64,000 bases of DNA from Branchiostoma floridae (lineage: Eukaryota; Chordata; Leptocardii; Amphioxiformes; Branchiostomatidae). Shown here piece by piece: positions 1-12,948 of the stretch. The notes beneath the pieces were generated by a model. The model did not search any database, was not told the DNA's origin, and was given only the letters and a program-made list of their open reading frames with translations. Positions within the stretch are counted from its first letter, which is position 1. Every line of letters begins with the position of its first letter. The translations under genes were made by a program, and so were the position numbers. The stretch is taken from positions 3,839,765 to 3,903,764 of the forward strand of contig NC_049988.1 in NCBI RefSeq assembly GCF_000003815.2, written 5' to 3'.

Positions 1-61
1 TCTGACTCATTTCTCATAGCAGGAGATTAATGAAACTTGGCACAGTTATTAGTCTTTCTCT

Positions 62-391
62 TCATAGGAACCACCCAGAGTTATGCATTTCTCCCATCGT
101 TTGATGCAGCTCTGGACACCGTTTTTGTAGGACACCCCAGGTTGGTCCTCCAACAGATGCCTCATCAATGGCGGAAGAGGAACGACCAGGTCTGGGAGCT
201 GTTTCCACAGACTTCCGGCCATGTTTGAATTCAGGATGCCAGCGTTTTACAAGGTCATATGATGGGGCATCATCACCATAAGTTTCTTTCATTTCATCAA
301 AAGTCTCCTTTGGTGTGCGTCCTTTCAAATACAAAAACCGGATCACTGTGCGACACTCAACTGGCTCTATTTCACACCTGGTCAATTTCAC
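62..391 (-). pseudogene. mariner transposase N-terminal fragment
   Basis: A minus-strand open frame of 109 codons. Its first ~75 residues carry the helix-turn-helix typical of mariner transposases (VIRFLYLKGRTPKETFDEM, then YGDDAPSYDLVKRWHPEF and a GRKSVETAPRPGR linker). In intact elements this region binds the terminal inverted repeats. After about residue 75 I recognise no mariner sequence, and the DDD catalytic domain is missing, so this is a deletion derivative or relic. No inverted termini were found in the visible flank. The family call is confident; the full extent is unknown because the window begins 61 bases beyond the end of the frame. Confidence 0.8.
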
Positions 392-2305
392 ACCTAACTC
401 AGTTCAAACACCAGTAAATTAGAAACCACAATTAGTTCAGAGCTTTTTTTTGCAACATAAACTATAGAGATATGAATCATTACACATGCGAAATTTCATC
501 TAGATCAGACAACTGGAAGTGGGTCAGAGTTATTACTTATTGAACGCCCCTCTTAACACAGGCGCCATCGATCGTCGACAATGTTCAGAGTTTGTCACAT
601 TCTACGCAGAGGGAAACAACGTCATCATATCCCTGTTGGTCCCTTTGCATAGAAGAATGGGTTTCATACCTCAGATGCGACGAAAGCAAAGTTTATATGG
701 TGGGAGCGCCCAAGTGCGACAATTCTAGGGGGGATCGGGGGCATGCTCCTGCGGGAAACTTTTGGAATGCCTACAACATGTCGAGTGCTGAATTCGAAGA
801 CCCGAAGCATTGCAAGGGGATTCAGGGGAAACTTTTAATTCTACCCCCCTAAAATATTATTTTATGGGCAAATTTTGCTGACGACTAGTCATTAAGCTTA
901 AAGCTTAATGACATTTTTCTTGGCAGCAAAGGTTTTTCTAGGACAACGCAGTTGATCTCCTTTGAATAATCGAGTCATCATTACAGTCATTCACACAGCG
1001 TTTAGTTGCCTTGTTATGTACAATTTCTTACAAACTTGTACTACATGATCAACAGTGATGAAACACTGCATTGCCAATGCTAATACCATTGCTGTTTCAA
1101 GGCACCTCTATAGTACTTAATACCAGTAGCCTCTAGTTTATCTAAGTAAGTAGGTGTGACAGATTGATTGGTTAGTGAGTTTCCCATGTGACATCACTAA
1201 AGCCACTTGCTACAGTACACATGCATCATGAGCCAAGCATCTGATGTGACATCTGTGTGACATGTGTGATGTCTACTAGTACTGTACATTCCCAGACCTT
1301 GGCATAAAATTGCAATTTAAGCGTGAAATCACAGGCCTGGGATGCCCTGTCTGAAGTCTCTCCTTGCTTAGAAGATCGTGTGCACTTTTATATCTCACAA
1401 AACAATGAAATAACCCTAATAGGCTAGCTGTCTGGGAAAGAACACATACCTTGAGCAAATTGTCAAGGAATTGACATGCAGATGAGTATTAATCTCCAAG
1501 CAGATCCTACAGTAGCATAAGATTATCAAAAGTTGGCTTCGTGAGGAGTGTGTTTTGCTACCGGCGCAAATGGACACTTTTAGGATGACTACACTCCTTG
1601 GAAGGTCTTTTGCCATTGTAGTGTCTGCTTCGAGATTAGATGAGTATAACATCTGTTGGTTGAAGCTCCCTTTCCTGATCCTTCTTGTTTTTCCCAGGAG
1701 CTCCCTGACAGTTTCTGATGCCTGATGTACATGACAGTATACATTGTATTGTGTAATGTCACCAGTGAACACACTCAGTGTCCACCCTTCTGGGAGAGGA
1801 AGAAATTATCAAATGCCTAATAGTATCTGTATCTCTGCAAAGATGATCCACATCCTTGAATGTGCATAGAACTCTTAACTTGCAAACCAGCTAAAACTTG
1901 AATCTCTTTTTTACCACAGACTGCAATTTCATTTCTAGACTTGGACTAAGAACAAACTTTATCAATGGTCTTATATATATATGACGCTCATCTGGAGACA
2001 AAATAGGTGATTGACAGGCTTAGTAATTGCTAATCTCCCACTCTGCCAGACCCTGCCACAGATCTGAGGTTGGCCTCCCCTCTGGCTTCCCCTTTGGGAA
2101 AGTAGAAATATAACTCTGTCTTGGGACTTGATAGCAGCCTGCCAGTAAGACAATTACCACTATGTGTGTGTGTGTGTGTGTAAGAATGGGCTTGCCAGGA
2201 ACAAAAATTTGTTTCTTTCTTGAATATCTATTTTCTAGAACAGAATCTGTACAACAAGAAGGTCGAGCATAAATCATTGTAAAGCCAAACTGGTAATGTT
2301 ACAGG
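392..2305. other. intergenic, no gene recognised
   Basis: AT-rich sequence with only short unconvincing open frames. It contains a short TG dinucleotide run at about 2163-2181. I see no exon with conserved protein content on either strand. Confidence 0.5.
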
Positions 2306-3317
2306 ACTTTTCCCCGCAAAAACATTCCCCGTCAGATTTTTTTTAGCTTTCCCCGTTGTCATAGAGGATTCCCCCAGTCTGGACTTTTCCCGTCAGCATT
2401 CCCCGTTAGAGAATTCCCCGTCGTTGTTGGAGCATTCCCCGTCGGCATGCTTGTGGTTTCAATACAAGGGCATAGGAGCCCAAAATATACATGTTTAGTC
2501 AAAAATGGCCGAAAACTCCAAAATAACACATTTAAGTGATCAATGAAGAAAGCGTTGGTGGGGTTGATCCTGTGAGCATATGTCCAATGCACCTGTGTAC
2601 CAAATTTCAGGTCATTTGAATTCCATACAAGGGCATAGGAGCCAAAGATATACATTTGTAGTAAAAAAATGGCCCAAACCCCCCAAATAACTAATTTTTT
2701 AAGTGACCTATAAAGAAAGTGTTGATGGGTTCCTATGCTCATATGTCCAATGCGCCTCTGTGCCAAATTTCAGGTTAATAGGTTGTAATACCTGAGGGCG
2801 CAGGGGCCCAAAATATACATATTTGGTCTATTCAAAAAATGACCAAAAACCCTAAATATCATAATTTCTAAGGCATCTTTCTAAAAAGTGAACAAAATTC
2901 TGGGGGTATTTGCTATCCCTACCTCCATGCCAAGTTTCAGCTCATTTGGCCCCCAAATGAAAAAGTTGAATCAAATTGAACAGGATTAAATGACAGGAGC
3001 AGGAGAACAGACAAAGCAAAAACAATAGTAAAAATCCATACTGTAAAATGGATTGCAATATAACAATATATTTCACCATACCTAACGTTCTAGACATTAG
3101 ATGGGGAAAACACCAGACACCAGATGGATCCGTAAATGAATATTTGTTGAAAAGACCAGATGGGAAATGCCCCTGACGACGGGGAAAAATATGACGGGGA
3201 ATAATCCATAACGATGGAGAGAGTTCCACGACGACGGGGAAAAAGTGGGGAATGCTCCATAACGACGGGAAACCCCCCAAAAAAATCCGACGGGGAAACG
3301 TCTTTGCGGGGAAAACT
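2306..3317. mobile_element. non-autonomous DNA element with CCCCGTC-rich inverted ends
   Basis: The left end begins ACTTTTCCCCGCAAA and the right end reads, on the opposite strand, AGTTTTCCCCGCAAAG. Both continue into CCCCGTC and an A/T run, giving imperfect inverted repeats of about 40 bp. CCCCGTC recurs many times beneath both ends (about 2330-2450 and 3170-3300). The interior (about 2450-2960) has roughly three degenerate copies of a ~170-bp unit with anchors such as CAAATTTCAGGTCATTTG and AGGAGCC..AAATATACAT. No transposase frame and no clear target duplication are visible. Confidence 0.55.
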
Positions 3318-3423
3318 CATGGAGCAAAGCTTTTTTGAAACTTGTACTGACCAAGGAGGATACAATTACATCCTCGTTCTTTCATACTAGTATGTCATGC
3401 TGACAATCTTGAAGTCACATAGC

Positions 3424-3585
3424 CTTTCTGAGGCCGTGGGTTGTTATACACTGTGTCCAGGACAGAGCCCAATCCTCTCCTTCCACCACCTATTACCTCC
3501 CCAACCCCCTTTGTACAATTGGATGGAGTAAGGGAAGTCAAGGGATTTGAACCTAGGACCTCTATTTTCTAGGTCAACCACCCTA
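3424..3585 (-). repeat. possible tRNA-derived SINE fragment
   Basis: Read on the minus strand it contains AGGTTCAAATCCC, a good pol III B box, preceded by a tRNA-anticodon-arm-like hairpin. The A-box side runs into the inverted-repeat element that starts near 3583, so the head may be truncated by it. Only the B-box half is convincing. Confidence 0.3.
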
Positions 3586-4730
3586 AAGAGGGCCCCCAAG
3601 GGGGGGTACCGACAACGCTGTACGCTAAATTCGGGAGGGCCAGCTACGTAATACGCTAAATTCTGGATTTTCATTACGCTCTACGCTAAATTACGAAGTT
3701 CTCAAACGCATTATGCAAATCTTAATCGCCTTTTGGGTGAATTTCGCGGACGGCAAAACAGTTAAAAAGGAGATCTAAACACTAAACAAAACTGATAATT
3801 CCATTAACAATATTCAAACCTTACTTAAATGATATAAAAGTGCTGGCCAGAGGCGGTCAGGTAGCAGTTATGTGATATTACTTTTCAGCACTTGTAGCAC
3901 CGGTAGCGGAGGCATGGCAGACCTTGGGGGAACATTATAAAATCTTGACCCTCTGAAACGCTATTTTCCGCATTTTGAGGGGAAATTTTGTTGGCATTTC
4001 TATTAGAAATCCAACTTCTTTTCGCCCCAACGCAATTTCCACCGCCAAAAGAACGAGCTGTCGCAAGGTAGGTAAAGGGAAATTTTGAAAGCTGGATCCT
4101 CTGAAACGCTATTTCCTGCACTTTGAGGAAAAATTTTGCTGGCAGACTATACTTATTTGATTACATTTCTGTCTGAAAAAAAAATATTTTTGAGGGCAAC
4201 GAGTGCCGAAGCGTCGTGAGCGCCGGAGGCCCAAGCCGTCCAGAGAAAAAAAAATGAAATCTTGAACATCCGAAACATAATTTCCTGCATTTGAGGGGTA
4301 CATTTTGATTGTTGATTAAGCCAAGTTAGATAATGAAATTTCTATTAGTTAAAGAGGTTTTGGGGGCGACGCTCCCGCAACATATTTTCACAATGTCCAG
4401 TGTCCGACGGGCGAGCCATAGCAAGGAAGGTCCGGCGAAATTTTGAAATCTAGACCCTTCGAAACGCAATCATTCCTGAATTTTCACCGGTAGAGTTTAA
4501 ATTTAATGAAATTTTGATTATGCTTTACGAACAATTCATATAAATTACGTTTTACGGCAAATTCTGGTTAGCCTCTACGTAATACGTTGAATTAAAGAGG
4601 CCAATATCGCTCGACGCAAAATACACCGATTACGCTCTACTTTGAATTCTAGCGGTCCCGCTACGGAGTACGTAGAATTAAAACCGCCGATTACGCTCTA
4701 CGGAAAAGGGCTTTGGGGCCCTCCCTAAAG
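3583..4730. mobile_element. non-autonomous element with GGGCCCC-type inverted ends and internal degenerate repeats
   Basis: The left end (CTAAAGAGGGCCCCCAAG) and right end (CTTTGGGGCCCTCCCTAAAG) are roughly inverted. Beneath both lie repeats of TACGCTCTACG and TACGTAATACG. The interior repeats a ~150-bp module four times, marked by GAAACGCTATTTCCTGCA followed by GAGG and AAATTTTG. Copies of this module recur at 20200-20280 and inside the element at 34354-34608, so it is a shared family. No coding capacity is seen. Confidence 0.45.
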
Positions 4731-5789
4731 CATTTACCCAACAGAACAGGACAACAAGGCTACTATTATAATAGACTCATAAAGAAGTGTAGTCCAGACA
4801 AAATATGTCAGTAGGTAGCTTACTGCATAAGCAAGGCATGATTGTATCACAGGGGCATATATGAACAAACAAAATACTAACACAAGTAATTGCTAGCTTA
4901 CAGATTTCAAACCAGTCTACTACGTGTACTGGTAATGCCATATTGCCTGAATAACAAGAAAATCTTACCGGTATAGAATCTATTTACAAAATACAGTATT
5001 TTCATCTTTAACTAAAACTAAGATAAAGTTTTATCTGATAACTTTTTTTAAATTTTTTTTATTCTGTTTTCTTTAGCCAGGGTAGCCCTGTGTAACTACA
5101 CTGCTTTACAGTGGGGCCCTGGATACTTTCAATACTTTCTTTCAACGGCAGGGTGGGGTGGGTGAAAGGATTTCCACTGAAAAACAGTGAGAGGCTGAGA
5201 CATCTGACTCTGTCAGTCATTTCCTAGTCTGTACACAAAGTGCTGGCAGCCCACAAAACCACAGGGGGAAACTTCCAATCCTTGTCTGTTCCAGGGGTCA
5301 AGGGGTCAAATAGTATCCTTCCATACACTGGGAACATCCCTGTACTGCTGTAGATCGAGTCCTATAGATCTGATACAGTTTGTTCAATGTATATGATCCC
5401 CTTTTTTTAAATGTTGACTCTTTGGAAACATTATCAAGTCATTTACAAAATTTCAAAGTGCACAAATGTACATTTTGTATAGTTCATCCCACTAGTTCCA
5501 TCACTCAGTGCAGTGAACAGGATCTTAGATTGTTTACCTATGGTGGACTCAGATGCCACATGGCTGAACTCTGGTTGACACTGTCCACCTCCTCTGGTTA
5601 CCTTTGTTACTCTCCAAGCAGATGGAAGGATCTAACTTAGTCTAAGTGTTTTACACTTGTCATCGCCTTTTTAGCCTCTTTCACATCATGAATTTTTTTT
5701 AAATGTGTGAAACTTTACATAAGGGTGTTGCAAAGATCTGATTTCCAAAACACTGAGACTGTCTGAGTGGGATCCTTACATCTGCCACT
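4731..5789. other. intergenic, no gene recognised
   Basis: I see no conserved coding sequence. A solitary ACTCTCCAAGCAGA near 5610-5625 matches the terminal repeat of the MITEs at 7595 and 21904 and may be a lone end. Confidence 0.4.
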
Positions 5790-7393
5790 TACCGTGGCCG
5801 ATATCAACAATGTCCAACACACTTACTTTTCTGCTCAAGACACTTACTCTTCTGCTCAACACACTTACTTTTCTGCTCAACACACTTACTTTTCTGCTCA
5901 ACACACTTACTTTTCTGCTCAACACACTTACTTTTCTGCTCAACACACTTACTTTTTTCTGCGGGAGACACTTACTTTATTCTGCGCGAGCCACTTACTC
6001 TTCTGCGCGAGCCACTTACTCTTCTGCGCTGCACTTACTCTTCTGCGCTGCACTTACTTACTTTTCCTGTGGTGCGCACCCCTCCCTTTATCAATGGATG
6101 ATCCCTCACAATGGTCACAAAGACCGCATAAAATGTAGTATTGACCGCATGTCAATCCTAAATTATCCTCCTTCGGATGACCCTATGAAATGACCCTTAC
6201 CCTAGTGCGTTTTTGTGGATTCAATTTAATTCTTTTTGGTCTTTAGTATAGCATTTTGACAATGCAGATCGATAACGACAATTCTCGATTTGATCATCAC
6301 AACATCGCGTTTTGTTGCCATCACAACGTATTGTCAACTTTGAAAACATTCAGTTGAATGGTGGGTGGGCGTCTCTGACTTAGTCAATTTATTTGTTACT
6401 TAGTACACCCCTACCCCTTTGGAGACCCTACTATGTGGATTTGGTCACAAGAAATACCCGCTTCTGATTAACAATTAGATCCTGGGAGTGGCCTGACCAA
6501 GTCCTTGGCCTGACTATGTGGATTTGGTACTGCTCCGCCCACCTAGTAGGGTCTCCAAAGGGGTAGGGGTGTACTAAGTAACAAGTCCACTCCGTCCAAA
6601 GTTAGTCCGGATCCGGGTAGTAAAATTCAGTGCTCCCACCAAAACATTACGTGCGGCAACTTGGCTATTTATTACTAAACAGACGCCGAATTCTGGACAG
6701 AGGAGCTACCAAGGCCTACCTGCCTTCTTACTCCTATCTACAGAGGAGTTAAGAGCCTCTGCCTGGTTTAGGTAAACCCCGGTAAATAAAAGTTTAAAGC
6801 TGCGCGCCAGAAACGCGCGCAGAATTTGTTTTCAAAGTTGACAATACGTTGTGATGGCAACAAAACGCGATGTTGTGATGATCAAATCGAGAATTGTCGT
6901 TATCGATCTGCATTGTCAAAATGCTATACTAAAGACCAAAAAGAATTAAATTGAATTCCACAAAAACGCGCTAGGGTAAGGGTCATTTCATAGGGTCATC
7001 CGAAGGAGGATAATTTAGGATTGACATGCGGTCAATACTACATTTTATGCGGTCTTTGTGACCTTTGGCCTGATTCAGGGACCATCCATTGATAAAGGGA
7101 GGGGTGCGCACCACAGGAAAAGTAAGTAAGTGCAGCGCAGAAGAGTAAGTGCAGCGCAGAAGAGTAAGTGGCTCGCGCAGAAGAGTAAGTGGCTCGCGCA
7201 GAAAAAAGTAAGTGTCTCACGCAGAAAAAAGTAAGTGTGTTGAGCAGAAAAGTAAGTGTGTTGAGCAGAAAAGTAAGTGTGTTGAGCAGAAAAGTAAGTG
7301 TGTTGAGCAGAAAAGTAAGTGTGTTGAGCAGAAGAGTAAGTGTCTTGAGCAGAAAAGTAAGTGTGTTGCACATTGTTGATATCGGCCACGGTA
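5790..7393. mobile_element. foldback transposon with 560-bp inverted arms
   Basis: The left arm 5790-6348 is repeated in reverse complement at 6827-7393, around a 478-bp spacer. The ends read TACCGTGGCCGATATCAACA. The element is flanked on both sides by GCCACT (5784-5789 and 7394-7399), a 6-bp target duplication. The outer part of each arm is a tandem array of a 21-bp unit containing ACTTACTTTTCTGCTCAA, drifting inward to a variant containing CTTCTGCGCGAGCC. The 21-bp period leaves a reading frame open by chance (HTYFSAQ repeats). No transposase is present, so movement would need a partner in trans. The arms are nearly identical, which suggests recent movement or gene conversion. Confidence 0.88.
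6393..6584. repeat. perfect 41-bp inverted repeat nested in the foldback spacer
   Basis: 6393-6433 (starts TTGTTACTTAGTACACCCCT) is exactly complementary to 6544-6584. The intervening 110 bases contain two direct copies of CTATGTGGATTTGGT. It may be a separate small MITE inserted in the spacer. Confidence 0.7.
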
Positions 7394-7594
7394 GCCACTG
7401 GCATGCATGGGCAGACTATTACTGTGAGGTTACCCAGGCTAGTTGCAAGAGACATCATTTCCACACCATTTTCTCCCAACTCAAGTCAGTCAATTGCCTT
7501 CAACATGATGCAGAAAGATTTGGGGTACAGTCCTATATATTGCCGCAGAAACTAATGCAGTTTATCTTTGACACATAAAAGAGCTTGCAAGAGA

Positions 7595-7783
7595 TACTCT
7601 CCAAGCAGAGGTTAGGCTCCGGCTTTTTTAAAACTTTTTTTAAGTCGTTTTTATCGGGCTTTCTATTTTGTCATTTTTCTTGAAGTACGTTTTGACACAG
7701 CAAGATAAAATAAAAAATAGAAAGCCTGATAAAAACAAAAAACGTTAAAAAACAGCCGTAGCCTAACCTCTGCTTGGAGAGTA
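7595..7783. mobile_element. hAT-like palindromic MITE, copy 1
   Basis: The ends are TACTCTCCAAGCAGAGG and its complement, and nearly the whole 189 bp folds back on itself. It is flanked by a perfect 8-bp direct repeat, GCAAGAGA (7587-7594 and 7784-7791). An 8-bp duplication is typical of hAT transposases. A second copy lies at 21904-22106. Confidence 0.88.
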
Positions 7784-7799
7784 GCAAGAGACACAATGT

Positions 7800-10700
7800 G
7801 TTGCAACAACAGTCAACTTGCACTGGGGGAGTGAAAACTGACCTGAAACATATGGGATATTGCTGTGTTGGATAGTCCATCATTTTATAAAGCAAGAATT
7901 GTCTAAATTTGTACCTGAAATAGGAAATATTTCCCAAATACATAAAACGGGGGTCCGTGTTTGAGGAGGTGCCTCGAGCATGTAAAACAGCCTCATTGCT
8001 CAAACAAATTTGGGTACCTACTGGCTGCTGGTAATACACCAGATATTATTATCAAACCTCAGTCTACTACATGTAAATGCACATTGTAGTAAAGAATAGT
8101 AAACCAATTGAGGTTTTTTTTAGATTTATAAACATCGTAAGAATGTGACCACTTTCCCTGCTCTGGAACAATGTAATTTGAGCATTTCCTCTCAGGAATG
8201 CATTTCTTAAGTTGAAATTTCATGGTGGCTGGCCAAGGATTTTTGGGTCATTCATCTGACCCCAGTATATCCTTATGGATAAGCCAGGACTCAACCATCT
8301 GTATGTCTTGGAGCACATGAGTGATGGTGGGAGGAAAACCTGTTGTGAAAGCTGGGGCATCACAGACCAGACAGATTTCAGTCTATAGCATAAACATGAC
8401 CAAGAGATGCTTGAAACTGAGTTCAGATTCAAGCATTCAATCCCAGTCTACATTGTACCAAATACCAAACAGCCAAACAACCAGACATATCTGCGTCTTA
8501 TTATCATAACTGTTATTATAAAATCTAAAGTAAACTACTAAAGCACTGTGTACTGTAACTGCATCAAACTTTTACAAAGACCTTTACACACACAAGTGCT
8601 CCCAACCTAAAGAATCTAAGGTAGTAAAAAATATAGAAACTCATCTATATCAAAAGGATGTGGCCCAGGTGATTCACCTGTAGCTGCATGTCAGACCTGT
8701 CTTTTGCTGTCAACTTAGAACAAAAACCTGCGGGACAGTTTGAGGGTGCTGACTAGTACCATAAGGTTTTGTCTCCAGGTATACCTGTCCTTTAGGGCCA
8801 CATGTTGTTCAGGACGTGACATAGTGTCTTCCATCCTTGGCAGTGAGCGCACTTGGATTTCCCCCATCGAATTAGTTTGTCATGTGTTGGGAGCCTTCCG
8901 CAAATTCAAAAACACCCAGGAGGTGTTGTGCAAAGATCTTTAACTTTAGATAGATGTTGACAAGTTTAGCAAGTTTCCCTATACTTGGAGAGATCTACAT
9001 TTTTCTATTTTCATGTCCTCTTCCTTTCGTAGGCGGAATCTTACCTTTTGGCACACTTTTTCTTTTAAATTTGTATACTGGGTATTTGCTTGCCTCATTG
9101 CCCATGACTATGGTCAAGGCTGTACCTTGGTTTTGCGCCTTAGTATTGCTTGAAGACTCTGCACTGCTACGCATTCTTAACTCTGTTATCACGTAGTGAT
9201 AACACTGGCTGTAGGTAAATCTGTTTCATCGACGTAATGCCTAGGCAATATTCCAGGGTTAGCTGACTCTCACATTGCCCAATTTGTCAGGTACTGGGTG
9301 ACGCTATAGTTTAAATCAGTGAGGTGTGTGAAATGTGAAGTACTATCAGGATGTATAAAATGTATATTGAATAGCACATTTATATTCACCATGAATTGAG
9401 GATGCTTCTATGTTCATTATTATGTAACAGTGAGGTTCAGGTGCTACCAACTGGTCCGGACTTTTTGGCCTAGCAGTTATAATGTTGGGTTCGTGAGCTT
9501 GGAGCCAGGAGACTGCACTTACTTGCCTATTGTGTTTCAATTATTCCCTATTTTTTTCTCTACCCAACCAAAAAGCTTTGATAAAAGCTACCTGTGGGCA
9601 AACAAATCTGTAACTATTGTATTTCAAAACCGGTAGGAAGATGAAATACATTTTATTTCTAACTGCCTCTCTAACGACCAGGAAAGAAGCCCTCAGCTTA
9701 TTGGAGAGGCCTGCAAAACCCACAAAAATTTCCAAATATTTACTTCCGAAACAAAACTATAACCCTGTTAATGTGACATAACCCACTCATTATAGAAAAC
9801 GTGGGACCCTCCCACTGCTTCCAGAAAGGAATTAAGTCAAACCCAAAGTGACACAGCTGGTAGGCACATTTGTAGGGTAGCCTGACTCCCTAGGTCTCCT
9901 GGGAGGAGCTCCAAGTGAGCTTGTGTTATGCTAAGGTCACACCTTCTTGGTCACACATTTCCAAACCATGAGGCCCAGTTGGGATGTTTGCAAAAATGAA
10001 AGTGTTTTTCAAGAAATAAACACAAATGCTGATGCCTATTTTGGACACTCTTTGTGTTGTCTTTTAAAGTATATTATTATATTGTCATTCCCAAAAACTG
10101 TCTGACCCACCCAATTTGGTAATGTGACTGTACCAAACACAAGGGCAGGGATCTGGAGATTGTTAGCCAGACATCATAGTTAGCCTACTTTTGCCAAATT
10201 TGCTGGGAACACTGGTGTGACTAATGAAGATTTTCTAGGAGCATGGGGCCCAGGTTCCCTGTATGGGCCACCCCAAGAAGAATTATGAAGCTTAAGCCTG
10301 GGGCCTGAGGTCTATCATATGGGTGGGACTGTGACTAAACTGAGTGCTCAATTCAGTAGCAGTCTTAAGTGTATGTTTATCAAGGATTAGCCATGGTGTG
10401 CCAAGGGAACCTACCACAGAGACAATAATCCCTGGTAGCCCAAACAACTTAGTACTGGCCATAGGTAGTGGATCATATTGAATGTTACTTCAAGACATGC
10501 AAAGGTGACAATATCAAAATCACTTGCCACAGGCTCTCTGGCTAACATGATGTTTCATATTTGATGAAGGAAGAAAACTATTATTATTATAATAAGTAAA
10601 AGAGGAAACCAGACTATTTACCTACAGTTACTACCAATGCAATTATAGTTATCTCCAAACCTAAGTACATGTAGGCCCTCACAAAAGCTTAAAATCTGAA

Positions 10701-12948
10701 CTTCTGAATACATAAGCATCAGTTTAAGCCCCCTCACACGAGAGCACGAATGAGACGGAATGCCGTCGGAATAAAAATTCTTTTCTATTCCTAGTTCCAG
10801 AATTTCTAACTGCATTCCAGCTTATAATTTGTGCCCAATCTTTTGGCTAGCCTGAGAGTTTTTTACATGTTAAAAACTGTCGAGGTGCATTCGAAGTGGA
10901 GAAATATCGAATGGCATTCATAGTGGATTCTAAGTGTATTTGTGTGTTCTGACTGCAGTCTGACCGCATTCTACAGCATTCCAACATTATTCGAAACATT
11001 TTATCTCATTCGATGGAGAACCAAAACGACAAGCCATCTCGAATCCTGCCCGAATGTGGCTGAAAGAATATCTGGAATACTGTGAGAATGTCTAGAATAC
11101 ACTACGAATTCACAGGAATAGAAAACAATTTTCATCTGACATTTCTAGCCGTGACATCATAATAACACATCATACAGTAATTCTTGAATTGTTAAGGGTA
11201 ACTTAATTCTAGACCTACCAAACCTAGGTCAGCCGGCACGCCATGACCTGTATTGAACAGTTTTTGAACAGGTTTTCTATGCAGTTCAAATCGCGCCGCG
11301 GTCCTTAGCAACACGTTGCTAAGGAAACGCTTGTCACACGTCAGGTGGATGAAGTTTCATCCGAGTTTGACAGCTGCTATAGACCTGATTGTCGGTCTTT
11401 CTACCAAGATTGCGTTATATGTGTAATAGAGGAATATCATGTAATCTCGATATGATCCATTTTTGTGGGTTTTTACAACTACCGGTAGGTCTAGTTTCCT
11501 GATCATATTCGTTACACAATGAAATTGGCAAAGTGGTGGTGCCATACTGAGCTTAATTTTTGACGAGTTTGAATTTGGGGGCAAATGCATTGCACATTCG
11601 ATTTTTTCTTCAATGACCAGTGCGCCAGCAGATTTGTTGAATCTTCTACCGTACCTCTTGTAAAAAATCTTGTTAGTTTGAAATCTCGAAAGGTTTGTAA
11701 TGCCATGTTTACTGAGGTCACATTTTCGACTGTTTTAAATCCAAATGTTGCAAGTCATTGGTTTGGTTGATTCAAGTGCAGTCGACTTTTAACACAAATA
11801 TCGACACCAATTACCTCAGTCTCCAGTGTTTTCAAAGGATGTCTAAATAAAAACTACACGTGAAGACGGAGTGAATTAGCAAATATAATCTTAGTTTTAC
11901 TGTAACTAGTACGTAAATACAATGGTGTGGGTCTGGCGTGCACTCTGTTGAACGGGCGCTGAGGCATCAAAATTTGACTGAAACAGGTTTTAGACAACTA
12001 AAAAATGACGGTTGTCTGTGGAAATGGTTAAAAAGTCAACAATTTGATGACTGCTACGTCCAAAATGTATGTATGGGGTTGAGAATCTAATCTTTGATGA
12101 GTCTTCACAGAGCTAGTATAAGTATAACAGAGCTGTTCTGCTGGGTCAAAAACCATTTTGATTGTTTTTAAGCCAGTCATGGTTGTACATGTGGTATAAT
12201 CCTTAGCAAAAGCATTTTGTTGTAACTTGTGGCTGCTGTGTCTAATACTGTAGACTGATTCCTCTGTACATGTTGTTAGTGTACATACATTTTGTATAGC
12301 TAAGGTTTCCAGAACCAAGATGTCAGCTCTACCAAGAGGGAATTAAATATTCTTTCACTATTAAACTTCAAGGAGTGGGTCACTCAAATTTGTCTTCCAG
12401 ACTTCAAAATATAATTGAAAGGTGCTAGCGCTTGTCTAAACATTGATTTCCGGACAATTCAATGTTTCCGGTGGAAAGGGGTGCCTTGTCACTGACCATC
12501 ATTTTTGGTAAAAACCGTCATTAAAAACAATTTCATTTAAATGCTGTTTAAGGGCAATTTCTTTCAAGGCCGATGTACAGAAAAGACGCCTTTTCCTACT
12601 AGTAGGATAATGACCTACACGGCAATAAAGGTCATCAATTTGTCTGTGCACATGTAATATAGAAAGTTTTTAAAAAAATGTTAGGATACATTTTCTGAAA
12701 TCATCGATGGCACGAAACCACCTCAAACCCATATAGATCATACGATTCGGGTAATCAGGAGTCAAGGCCGATACACATTATCTCTATTGCTGACTTTCTT
12801 GATCATTCATAGTTATTTGATTGACATTTCAAATGCCTTTTAATAGACATTTCAGACAGTAGGACAAAAGCAGCATATCCCTATCAAAGTTTCCTAAAAC
12901 AGTACTAGTTCGATTACAGAAGCACTGGTGCACTGTGAGGCTCAATGG
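7800..12948. other. long stretch without a recognisable gene
   Basis: I found no exon chain with conserved protein content on either strand. A region at about 10735-11110 is rich in GAAT/ATTC-type words and may be an old MITE. A minus-strand segment around 9042-9187 sits between an acceptor-like and a donor-like site, but its translation matches no family I know. Confidence 0.4.

Noticed and set aside
5815-6065. Regular short repeats that could suggest a CRISPR array
   Set aside because: Units are contiguous with no spacers and the context is eukaryotic.
5767-6193. Open frames with HTYFSAQ or NTLTFLL repeats (and the mirror set at 7038-7479)
   Set aside because: They arise from the 21-bp foldback-arm repeat, are open in several frames and on both strands, and encode nothing recognisable.
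8995-9192. Minus-strand frame (MITELRMRSS..) bounded by acceptor-like and donor-like sites, containing IVMGNEAS
   Set aside because: A faint likeness to a phosphoesterase start does not continue past a few residues, and no neighbouring exons were found.
9454-9540. TGGCCTAGCAG resembling a pol III A box
   Set aside because: No B box at the expected distance.
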